The notes under the pieces: generated by a model
Databases searched by the model: none
What the model saw: only the letters and a program-made list of their open reading frames with translations
What the model was told of the DNA's origin: nothing
In this document: in pieces, positions 44,718-53,000 of the stretch
Layout of the letters: each line of letters starts with the position of its first letter
Numbering within the stretch: position 1 is the first letter of the stretch
NCBI GenBank assembly: GCA_019638385.1
Contig: JAHBTW010000005.1
Location: 62,001-126,000, forward strand
Length of the DNA stretch: 64,000 nt
Direction: 5' to 3'
From: Saprospiraceae bacterium
GTDB lineage: Bacteria > Bacteroidota > Bacteroidia > Chitinophagales > Saprospiraceae
Position numbers and translations under genes: made by a program

Positions 44718-45645
44718 ACCGTTGCCCGGCATGTTCCACCCGTTTCAGGGCGCCTTCGGCGAGCAATTGCTCCAACACTTCGGCGTCGGCTTCACTTTTT
44801 TGCAAATAATCCAACACCTCGGCTTCGAGCATGGGATGCACCGCCGTGACGGCCAGCAAATTGCGCGCCGCGTCGGCGCTGTGCTGAAACGCCGGCGCCG
44901 GATACCCTATCATCAGTTCTACTTTGGGCAGGCGCTCCGCAAACAGGGCGTAAGCCATATTGATTACATTTTCATCCGGCGGCAAAGCCCAGCCTTCCAC
45001 CGGCGGGCGGGTGGGTACGCCGAGGTATGCCACCGCCGGTTGCAGACGGGCTATATAATCGGCAGTAGCGGCGAGGTCATCCACCTGGTCGTTGAGGCCC
45101 TTGCACAACATGGTTTCGGTCGCCAATTCGCCCCGGTACTGCCGCGCAAAAGCAAGCGCGCCGTCTAAGATGAGCGGCAATTGCAGCGACTTGTGCGGGC
45201 GGTCAATTTTTCGCCAGGCGAGTTCGGTCACCGCATCGAATTTGAGCGACACCCAATCGGCTAAGGCCAGCTCGGCACGTACATCGGGCCGCCAAATCAA
45301 AGAGGCATTGCTGAACACCGCAACCGGCTTGCCGAACGACCGCAGCAGCGCAATGGTTTCGCCGAGGCGGATGTCTAAGGTGGGTTCTCCATCGGGTACA
45401 AAACTCAGATAATCAATGTGAATGCTCTGCATTTCCGCTTCGGCGAGCCGGGCGCCGACGGCATCGCGCAATTGCTCCGGTGCAAAAAAAGCGCGCCGCG
45501 ACAATTCAAGATGATGCGAGCGGCCCACCTGGCAGTAGACGCAATTGTATGAGCAGGCTTTGGGCTGTAAAGTATTGTTGATGCCGAGACTTTGGCCGAG
45601 CCGACGGGAGGGAACAGGGCCGAATACGAGATCGCCGGTTTCCAT
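44698..45645 (-). CDS. Radical SAM protein
   Basis: The start at 45645 gives METGDLVFGPVPSRRLGQSLGINN and 315 residues. CSYNCVYCQVG is the CxxxCxxC motif that binds the 4Fe-4S cluster for S-adenosylmethionine cleavage. SFVPDGEPTLD and VSLKFDAV are the following radical SAM blocks. The sequence resembles the small radical SAM proteins with the FGPVPSRRLG signature found in archaea and bacteria, whose substrate is not known. It is convergent with the oxidase-like gene and divergent from the SET gene. Confidence 0.9.
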   Translation of the reverse strand: METGDLVFGPVPSRRLGQSLGINNTLQPKACSYNCVYCQVGRSHHLELSRRAFFAPEQLRDAVGARLAEAEMQSIHIDYLSFVPDGEPTLDIRLGETIALLRSFGKPVAVFSNASLIWRPDVRAELALADWVSLKFDAVTELAWRKIDRPHKSLQLPLILDGALAFARQYRGELATETMLCKGLNDQVDDLAATADYIARLQPAVAYLGVPTRPPVEGWALPPDENVINMAYALFAERLPKVELMIGYPAPAFQHSADAARNLLAVTAVHPMLEAEVLDYLQKSEADAEVLEQLLAEGALKRVEHAGQRFILRAL

Positions 45646-45716
45646 GAGCAGGAAGGATTGATACGGCCTCAAGTTATGAAAAATAATGCTTTTCTTTCGC
45701 CGTAAAATCAAGCGTC

Positions 45717-46115
45717 ATGCAACGGATTCCTTCACTATACTTTGCGGCCAGCGAATTGGGCGGCCGGGGCGTATTCACCGCCGCGCCCATCCCGGAAGGC
45801 TCGCTTATCGAGATTTGCCCGGTCATCGTACTGCCCGAAGAAGACTTGCCGATTATCCACAGCACCCGGCTGCACGACTACTATTTTTTGTGGGGAGACG
45901 ATCAGTTGCGCTGCGCCATTGCATTGGGCTTCGGCTCTCTGTACAATCATGCCTTCGATCCAAATGCTATTTACATGCCCGATTTTGAAGAGGGGGTTAT
46001 CAGCTTTCATAGCCTGCGCGATATTGAAGCCGGCGAGGAAATTACGGTGAACTATAACGGCGACCCGGAGGATGTCAATGCCGTGTGGTTTGATCCGGCG
46101 GGGCCTACAACTTAA
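45717..46115 (+). CDS. SET domain protein
   Basis: The 132-residue protein is a minimal SET domain: GGRGVFTAAPIPEGSLIE (start of the SAM-binding part), FGSLYNHAFDPNA (the NHxxxPN motif) and IEAGEEITVNYNGDPEDVN (GEEITxxY with the catalytic Tyr). It is predicted to be a protein lysine methyltransferase in the cytoplasm; its target is unknown. It overlaps the convergent smpB gene by 11 bases at the 3' end. Confidence 0.9.
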   Translation: MQRIPSLYFAASELGGRGVFTAAPIPEGSLIEICPVIVLPEEDLPIIHSTRLHDYYFLWGDDQLRCAIALGFGSLYNHAFDPNAIYMPDFEEGVISFHSLRDIEAGEEITVNYNGDPEDVNAVWFDPAGPTT

Positions 46116-46572
46116 TTTTCTTCACGCGCTCCATGTCGCGTTTGTTGTCCTTTTCTTTAATGGATTCCCGTTTGTCGTGGGTCTTTTTGCCCTGAGCGAG
46201 TGCAATTTCCAATTTGGCCAATCCGCGCTCGGTGATGTACAGCCGGTAGGGAATGATGGTGAAACCGCGCTCTTTGACTTTGCGTTCGAGTTTGCGCAGT
46301 TCAGAGCGGCGCAACAGGAGTTTTCGGATGCGACGGGTATCGTGGTTGGCGTAGGTGCCGAATTCGTACTCGGCGATGAACATGCTGCGCACATACAAAT
46401 CGCCATGTTGAAATACGCAGTACGCATCCGACAGGTTGGCGTTGCCTTTGCGAATGGCTTTGATCTCCGTGCCCTGCAATACAATGCCCGCCTCGTATAA
46501 GTCGAGGAATTGGTACTCGTATTGCGCCTTGCGGTTTACGATCTCTACGGTTTTTATTTTCTTCTCTGCCAT
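46105..46572 (-). CDS. smpB: SsrA-binding protein SmpB
   Basis: The 155-residue protein matches SmpB throughout: VNRKAQYEYQFLDLYEAGIVLQGTEIKAIRKGNANLSDAYC, RKLLLRRSELRKLERKVKERGFTIIPYRLY and a basic tail with KKTHDKRESIKEKD. It binds tmRNA and carries it to stalled ribosomes. The tmRNA gene itself was not seen in this window. Confidence 0.97.
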   Translation of the reverse strand: MAEKKIKTVEIVNRKAQYEYQFLDLYEAGIVLQGTEIKAIRKGNANLSDAYCVFQHGDLYVRSMFIAEYEFGTYANHDTRRIRKLLLRRSELRKLERKVKERGFTIIPYRLYITERGLAKLEIALAQGKKTHDKRESIKEKDNKRDMERVKKIKL

Positions 46573-46595
46573 GTTAAGTCTATTGACGCTGCTCG

Positions 46596-46668
46596 GTAGG
46601 CGGTGGGCGGTAGGCAGTAGGCGGCACCGCCTACTGCCTACCGCCCACCGCCCACTGCATACCGCCTA
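46596..46668. repeat. Seven-base word array G (upstream of smpB)
   Basis: Forward words GTAGGCG, GTGGGCG, GTAGGCA and GTAGGCG (46596-46623), a three-base loop, then reverse words CCGCCTA, CTGCCTA, CCGCCCA, CCGCCCA, CTGCATA and CCGCCTA (46627-46668). It is the clearest hairpin of the set and uses the same word family as array E. It separates two divergent genes. Confidence 0.9.
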
Positions 46669-46740
46669 CCGGAACCCGCAAGCCGAAGATATACATTTCA
46701 TTGGACAGGAAAGTTCGTTTGTGTGTTAGAGAAAGCAGAA

Positions 46741-46773
46741 TTTGGTTTTTGGAGGCAGAAAGCCTTACTTTTG
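46741..46773 (+). promoter_or_regulatory. Promoter of the DUF6580 gene
   Basis: TTTG (46741-46744), a 21-base spacer and TACTTTTG (46766-46773) match both Bacteroidota boxes, 20 bases before the ATG at 46794. Confidence 0.6.
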
Positions 46774-46793
46774 TGGCGTAAAAAAACACAGCT

Positions 46794-47357
46794 ATGCCAA
46801 AATCGTCTTTGCGTCTCGGATTGTTGCTCAGTTTGATCGGGTTGGCCGTCATCAGCCGCTTGTTGCCGCACCCGCACAATTTCACGCCCGTAGGGGCCAT
46901 TGCACTGTTCGGCGCAGCGTATTTCCCGCGCAAATGGATGGCCTTGCTCATTCCTTTCGCCGCGATGTGGCTCAGCGATTTGTTTTTAAACAATATCACT
47001 TACGCCCGCATGTTTCCCGAATATTACAACGGGTTCCAGTGGTTCGGCTCAGTTTGGGTGTATGGGGCGTTTCTGCTTATCGGCCTGTTGGGCATGGCCA
47101 CGCTACGCAAGGTGAACGCTCCGCGCGTAATGGGTTCGGCGCTCGGCGCTTCGGTGTTGTTCTTTGCAGTGACCAATTTCGCCGTATGGCTCGGCAGCGC
47201 GATGTATCCCAAAACCATCGCTGGACTGATGGCCTGCTATGCCGCCGGTATTCCTTTCTTCGGCAATACGCTGCTGGGCGACCTCGTCTATTGCGGAGTG
47301 TTGTTCGGCGTGTTTGAATGGGTGAAACGGCGCTCGCCCGTATTAGCGGAAGTGTAA
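46794..47357 (+). CDS. DUF6580 family membrane protein
   Basis: The 187-residue protein has five or six transmembrane segments and the family blocks RLLPHPHNFTPVGAIALFGAAYFPRKW and FNNTLLGDLVYCGVLFG-like sequence (FFGNTLLGDLVYCGVLFGVFEW). The topology resembles the substrate-binding S components of ECF vitamin transporters; transport of a cofactor is inferred and the ligand unknown. It has a predicted promoter and ends two bases before word array H. Confidence 0.87.
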   Translation: MPKSSLRLGLLLSLIGLAVISRLLPHPHNFTPVGAIALFGAAYFPRKWMALLIPFAAMWLSDLFLNNITYARMFPEYYNGFQWFGSVWVYGAFLLIGLLGMATLRKVNAPRVMGSALGASVLFFAVTNFAVWLGSAMYPKTIAGLMACYAAGIPFFGNTLLGDLVYCGVLFGVFEWVKRRSPVLAEV

Positions 47358-47358
47358 G

Positions 47359-47412
47359 GTAGCTGCGAACTACGAGTAACTCGCAGCTCATAGCTCGCGG
47401 CTCGAAGCTACC
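47359..47412. repeat. Seven-base word array H (DUF6580-DUF5522 gap)
   Basis: Outer arms GGTAGCT (47359-47365) and AGCTACC (47406-47412) are inverted. The right half is made of seven-base words GCAGCTC, ATAGCTC, GCGGCTC and GAAGCTA (47383-47410). The left half is more divergent. Confidence 0.7.
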
Positions 47413-47431
47413 CCCGAATTCACATAGCAAT

Positions 47432-47632
47432 ATGTCCGGCGATAAAAAGAAACGACCAATACCGCCTCCTGTGCCCCGGCCTGCGCCCCTGCGGGAAGGA
47501 TTGGATTTCTACATCGAAAACGGTCTCTACGTCTTCACAGAACACTACCTGCGACAGCGCGGCTATTGCTGCCAAAGCGGTTGCCGGCACTGCCCTTACG
47601 GTTTCCGGGATGGGTTAAAGAATATGTCGTGA
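47432..47632 (+). CDS. DUF5522 family small Cys-rich protein
   Basis: The 66-residue protein ends in YCCQSGCRHCPYGF, the family's Cys cluster, after LDFYIENGLYVFTEHYLRQRG. Such small proteins may bind zinc or an Fe-S cluster; the function is unknown. It lies 75 bases after the DUF6580 gene in the same direction. Confidence 0.85.
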   Translation: MSGDKKKRPIPPPVPRPAPLREGLDFYIENGLYVFTEHYLRQRGYCCQSGCRHCPYGFRDGLKNMS

Positions 47633-47695
47633 ATGTGGCAACAATCGAATTTCGCACGATCCGTGCAACCCTCCGGTATTTCAATGCTCTTTCTC

Positions 47696-47703
47696 TAACT
47701 TCG
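47696..47703 (+). promoter_or_regulatory. -7 box of the prolyl oligopeptidase gene
   Basis: TAACTTCG fits TAnnTTTG with one change, 27 bases before the ATG at 47731. Confidence 0.4.
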
Positions 47704-47730
47704 CACCATCACAAATAAAATCATCCGACT

Positions 47731-49887
47731 ATGCAAAAAATGTTCCTTCTCCTCATGGCTGTTGCAATGGCCTTCGGCTTCGGCGCCTGCAAACAAGCGC
47801 CCAAAGAAACAGCAGCCGCGCCGATGCGCATGCAGAGCGATTACCCCGCTCCGCCCATGGCCGCCGTCAATCCGCAGACTTTCACCGAACACGGTTACAC
47901 CCGCGTGGACGATTACTACTGGCTCAAAGACAAAACCGATCCGCAAGTGACCGCCTACCTCAATGCCGAAAATGCGTATGCCGATACCGTGCTCGCACAC
48001 ACCAAAGCGCTACAGGAGACGCTCTTTTCCGAAATGAAAGGCCGCATCAAGGAGGACGACACCACCGTGCCTTACCTCGAAAATGGTTATTACTATTACT
48101 CCCGCACCGAGACCGGCAAACAATACCGCATCCACTGCCGCAAAAAAGGCGACCTGAATGCGCCGGAAGAAGTCATACTCGATGAAAACAAAGAAGCAGA
48201 AGGCCGGGATGCTTTTGTGTTGGGAGGGTACCGCGTTAGTCCCGACAACAATATCATGGCGTATGCGAGCAATTACACCGGTTCATCGGTGGAGCTTACG
48301 CTGCGTTTTCGCGACCTGCGCACCGGCCAAAACCTGCCCGACGAGATCGAAAACACCGGCGGCGGCGCCTGGGCCGACGATAATAAAACCATATTCTATA
48401 CCCGCCGGAACGAGGCGTTGCGTGCCAACCGCGTTTACAAACACCAACTCGGCTCGAAAGCCGCCGACCCGCTCATTTATGAAGAAAAAGATGAGTTGTT
48501 CTCCGTGTATGTCAATCGCAGCAAGTCGGGCGCTTATATTTTTATGGGATCGTCGAGCTTTACTTCTTCGGAGTACCGGATGCTGCCGGCCAATCAGCCC
48601 AACGGCACGTTCGCTATATTCGTACCCCGCGAAAAGGATGTTGAATACCAATTGGAACACCATCGTAACCAATTCATCCTGCGGGTAAAAGACGTCAACA
48701 ATAAGAACTACAAGATCATGGCGGCGCCCCTGACGGGATATGCCGACAAAAAGAACTGGAAAGACCTGATCCCGCATGACCCCAAAGTAAAGATTGAAGG
48801 CATGGAGGTATTTGACCAGTTTCTCTCTGTGGAGGTGCGCTCTGAAGGCTTGCAGGAGTTGCGGGTGATGAGTCTCAAAGACGGCTCGATGCAGTCGGTA
48901 GCTTTCCCGGAACCGGTTTACACCGTGTTTTCGAGCACCAACCGCGAGTACGCCTCCACCCAATTGCGCTACGGATACATGTCGCTCAACCGGCCCAATT
49001 CCACCTACGATTACGATATGGTCACCGGCAAAAGTACCCTGCTCAAACAGCAGGAAATCCCCAGCGGCTTCAATCCCGACGATTATGAGGTGAAACGCCT
49101 GTGGGCCACTGCTCCCGACGGCGTGAAAGTGCCGATGGCATTGGTACACAAAAAAGGCATGGCTTTAGACGGCAACAACCCCACACTGCTCTACTCCTAC
49201 GGCTCCTACGGCTACAGCACCGATCCTTATTTCAATGCCAATGTATTCAGCTTGGTGGATCGCGGCTTTGTGTATGCCATTGCCCAAATACGCGGCGGCA
49301 GCGAGATGGGCGAGCAATGGTACGAGGACGGCAAACTGATGAAGAAGAAAAATACCTTCACCGACTTCATCGCCTGCGCGGAAGAATTGATCAACCAAAA
49401 ATACACCTCGCCCCGGCGATTGGCCATCAACGGCGGCAGTGCGGGCGGTCTGCTCATGGGCGCCGTGGTGAACATGCGCCCCGATTTGTTTCAGGCGGTG
49501 GTGGCACAAGTGCCTTTTGTGGATGTGATCAATACCATGCTCGACCCTACCTTGCCGCTCACCACACAGGAGTACGAGCAATGGGGCAACCCCAACGAAA
49601 AGGAAGCATACGACTACATCCGTTCCTATTCGCCTTACGACAACATCGAAAAAAAGGACTATCCGAACATCCTCGCTACCGGCGGCATCAACGACTCGCA
49701 GGTGCTCTTCCACGAGCCGGCCAAGTGGGTGGCTAAGCTCCGCGCTATGAAAACCGACGACAACATCACCCTGCTGCGCATCAACATGCAATCGGGCCAC
49801 GGCGGCGCTACCGGCCGTTTCGACCGGCTGAAAGAAGTGGCGTTCAATTATGCGTTCATTATGGATCGGCTGGGGGTGAAGGGATAA
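47731..49887 (+). CDS. Prolyl oligopeptidase family serine peptidase (S9A), lipoprotein
   Basis: The 718-residue protein has a lipobox (AFGFGAC). The N-terminal beta-propeller starts EHGYTRVDDYYWLKDKTDPQV. The hydrolase domain has the nucleophile S570 in NGGSAGG, Asp655 in GGINDSQV and His690 in QSGHGG. IRGGSEMGEQWYEDGKL is a conserved S9A block. It is closest to oligopeptidase B/PtrB and probably cleaves short peptides outside the cytoplasm. It is convergent with the macroglobulin gene across a 162 bp inverted-repeat element. Confidence 0.95.
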   Translation: MQKMFLLLMAVAMAFGFGACKQAPKETAAAPMRMQSDYPAPPMAAVNPQTFTEHGYTRVDDYYWLKDKTDPQVTAYLNAENAYADTVLAHTKALQETLFSEMKGRIKEDDTTVPYLENGYYYYSRTETGKQYRIHCRKKGDLNAPEEVILDENKEAEGRDAFVLGGYRVSPDNNIMAYASNYTGSSVELTLRFRDLRTGQNLPDEIENTGGGAWADDNKTIFYTRRNEALRANRVYKHQLGSKAADPLIYEEKDELFSVYVNRSKSGAYIFMGSSSFTSSEYRMLPANQPNGTFAIFVPREKDVEYQLEHHRNQFILRVKDVNNKNYKIMAAPLTGYADKKNWKDLIPHDPKVKIEGMEVFDQFLSVEVRSEGLQELRVMSLKDGSMQSVAFPEPVYTVFSSTNREYASTQLRYGYMSLNRPNSTYDYDMVTGKSTLLKQQEIPSGFNPDDYEVKRLWATAPDGVKVPMALVHKKGMALDGNNPTLLYSYGSYGYSTDPYFNANVFSLVDRGFVYAIAQIRGGSEMGEQWYEDGKLMKKKNTFTDFIACAEELINQKYTSPRRLAINGGSAGGLLMGAVVNMRPDLFQAVVAQVPFVDVINTMLDPTLPLTTQEYEQWGNPNEKEAYDYIRSYSPYDNIEKKDYPNILATGGINDSQVLFHEPAKWVAKLRAMKTDDNITLLRINMQSGHGGATGRFDRLKEVAFNYAFIMDRLGVKG

Positions 49888-49898
49888 AGGCAAAATAA

Positions 49899-50060
49899 CG
49901 AGGCTGTATCAAAAGTAGATTCGCCGGCAACCAGCAGCCCCATTTAAAAAAACACATAGGGACATAGGCCCATAGAATCTCGCCTATGTTGCTATGCCTC
50001 TATGTGTTTCAAAAATAATCCTGTGCATCTGGAGCTAAGTTGTGTTTTGATACAGCCTCG
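49899..50060. repeat. 162-bp MITE-like element with 16-bp terminal inverted repeats
   Basis: CGAGGCTGTATCAAAA (49899-49914) is exactly inverted at 50045-50060. Inside, at about 49953-50006, three CATAG units and then three CTATG units are spaced eight bases apart and can pair. There is no open frame. It lies between two convergent genes and could serve as a two-way terminator or be a non-autonomous mobile element. Confidence 0.8.
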
Positions 50061-50065
50061 CAAAT

Positions 50066-53000
50066 TCACCGCACCCGCACCCGTCGTCCCGCTGCATTCG
50101 CCTGAAAAACCGGGAAGTACATCAGCTCCACTTTGGCGGGGTTGAGCGCGAATACGCCCGAATAGCGCGGCAGCAGTTCCACCTCAAACCGGTGCGTGCC
50201 GATGCCGAGTCGCTCGCAGAAGATGGCCGTTTTGTGCCGGAAGTACTCCCGGTGTACCTCGCCCCGGTAGTATTGTTTTTTCGATTCGTAAGAACAACTG
50301 CCGGGTATGGGTATCTCTATGAGCACATATTGCGCGGCTTTTGCTGCGGTCACTTCCACGACGAGTCGCTCCGGTTTACCGGCTTGCAAGGTGTCACTAC
50401 CGCCGGCGAAGAACGATTTCACCTCAAAATGCTCGCCGCTCGCCCGCGCATCTTCGTCCCAATACCGCTGATAAGCCGTGAAATACACGGGGTAATCGCC
50501 CGTTTTTTGCACCCGCAGCGTGTCGCCGGGCGGGAGGCGCAGCTCGAATGGAAATTGAGAAACCTCGCGCTGCGCAGCGCCCGAAAGTTGCAGCGCCGGA
50601 GGCTGCCAGTCGGCCCCGGTTTTTTTCAAGTCGGCGGTGAGCAAGTCCACGATTTGAGCGGTTTGGTAAGTATTGAGCCATACGCCGGCCCCGCGTTGCT
50701 CCAGCAGGTAGTTGCGAATGCGGCGCAGCTCGTCCGGCGCGGCGGTGGTATCACGTTGCAGTATCCGATACGCCGCCGGCGTCAGTTGGAGCGTACCTTG
50801 CGAGGGATGCAGTTCTGATTCCGTTGCAGAAAAAAAGACGTTGCCGAATAGGGTTTCCTGCCGGTACGCCATCAGCGAATCGCGTTGCCAGGGCAGGCCG
50901 TGCAGTTGTTGCAGGCCGATGAGTCGGAAACGGTCGAGCGGATGCAAGGTGCTGTCTTTTTCGATAAAAGGCAGGTAGGCTTTGTAATCAATTGGGATTT
51001 CAAAACTGCTCATGAGTTGCAACACCTCCAATTTGCGGGCATTCGACGTTGTGGATTCCAGTTCCCACACGGCTTCTTCTGCGAACTGCCGGGGCAACGC
51101 CTGTACTTTGTAGCCCTTGCTGCGGGCCTGCGCCAGCGTTTCGATGACGTGGTTGCTGATCCAATACACCGAAGCGGAGCGGTTCCACCAACCCCACAGC
51201 CCCTGCTCGTTGCGGTTCTTCTCCAAGCGATCAATGAGGCGCGCCACCTGCGCTTTGCGCTCAAACGGTCGCCCTTTGAACGCGGCAATTTGCTCCTCGG
51301 CCAGCAGCGCTTTGAGCCGGGAGGCCATTTGTTCGTTGCAGTCGTATTCGTAATGAATGAGCCGGGCAATATCTTCCTGCACCACGTCCAGCACATCGGC
51401 GCGGGCGTACAGCAATGTCTCGCCGAGCGAATCGGGCAGCGCTACCACGATAGTCGTATCGCCTTCGAGTACAAAAAACTGCCCGGCAGCGCGTTCCAGT
51501 CCTTTCGGGAAAACCGGAACGGAGCGCAGTTCACCATCGAAGTAGCCATCGGGTTTTTCTACCACAAACTTCACAGCAAGGGAATCGGTATGGAGCGGAG
51601 CGAGCAGCACCGAATCCGTCGCAGCGTCGGCGATGCGGTGTTCTCGCGGCGCAGCTTCCACTTCATTCACCGCAAAACGGGTAGAGAGGTTGAGGGTGTC
51701 GGAAGTGTAATTGAGCGCTTTGCCGATGGCGAAGGCTGTGTCGCCGGCCACGAGAAAGCGCGGCACGCTGAGCCGGGCGGCCACGGGTTTGAACGAGCGG
51801 ATGCGCGCCTCCCCTACCCCGCTTTGCTTTTTGCCCGTCATGGCCGGCACAAAAGCGCGCCACTGCGTGATATCGTCAGGAAAAGCCACGCGGAAAGTAG
51901 CCCGGCCTTCGCGGTCGGTGCGCAGGCGCGGTTGCCAAAAGGCATAGTCAGAAAAATTGCTGCGAATGGAACTCGCCTCGCCGGCAGCTTCCAGAAACGC
52001 CGCGTCGAACTGCGCGCCTTTAGCACCCGCTTTGGTGGTAATAAGCATAGCGCCGCCCGCCGCTTCCGGCCCGAATACGGCCAACGCCTCCGCGCCGGTG
52101 ATGTATTCCACGCTGTGAATTTGCCTGATATCCAAACCCGACATATTGCCCTGCACCCGAATGCCGTCCACATAGTAAGATAAACCTTCCGAGCGGCTGC
52201 CTCGAATATTTATAAACTCCTCTGCCGATATACCCGCCACGGATCCGGCCAACGCATTGAGATTCCGCGTGGGCAGGTTTTTGATTTGTCCGGCGGTGAT
52301 GTTGTCCTGTTCGATCAAGGGTACCCGGTAGCCCATTACTACGACTTCAGAAAGTTGCGCGCCCGACCCGGACAATGCGATGTCGTTGCGCCCCGATTGG
52401 CCGGGGTTGACGCGCAGCGACTCAAAGCCTGTATACGACACCTCCAGTATGGCCCCCTCCGGCGCAAACAGGCTGTAAAACCCGTCCAGATCGGTGACCG
52501 TCCCGATATTCATATTGCTCACCCGTACCGTAGCGCCGATGAGCGGTTCTCCGTTTTCGTCGGTGATGCGCCCCTCGTAGAGACGGCCCGGCCCGGTGTA
52601 GGAAAAGGATTTCATGTATCGGTCCTGGTATTCGAGCAGTTCCTGACGGGTTTGTTGTTGGTCAGGAACCGGCGTAAATAGGTTTTTTTCAATCAACTCG
52701 TGAAACTGCGTGCTGAAGCTGTCGCGGGGCAGGAGGGGCGGGTGCTGGATGGAAATGAAATTCAGGCCGCCGCTGCGCACCGCGATGGAATCGAACAGCA
52801 TATACGCCGCATCGGCATAGAGCAGCGCGATGCGGTATTGCCCCGCTTCGAGGTTGTGAAATAAATCAACGTAGCCCGGATACACCCTTACAAATTCCGA
52901 GTCATCGACCTTGAACAGCAGCACATTGAGCGGCCAAGCCTCGCCTTGCTCGCGCGTTAGCCGCAAGAGCAACCTCGCCTTGCCCGGCGGGGTGACCGAC

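Noticed and set aside
33744..47412. Short repeats as CRISPR arrays
   Set aside because: Units are seven bases without unique spacers, and no cas gene is present.
48283..49149. 288-codon minus-strand open frame opposite the oligopeptidase gene
   Set aside because: His/Val-rich antisense translation without any motif; the sense strand encodes the peptidase.
50885..52183. 432-codon plus-strand open frame opposite the macroglobulin gene
   Set aside because: Composition is that of an antisense frame in GC-rich coding sequence, and the minus-strand product has recognisable domains throughout.
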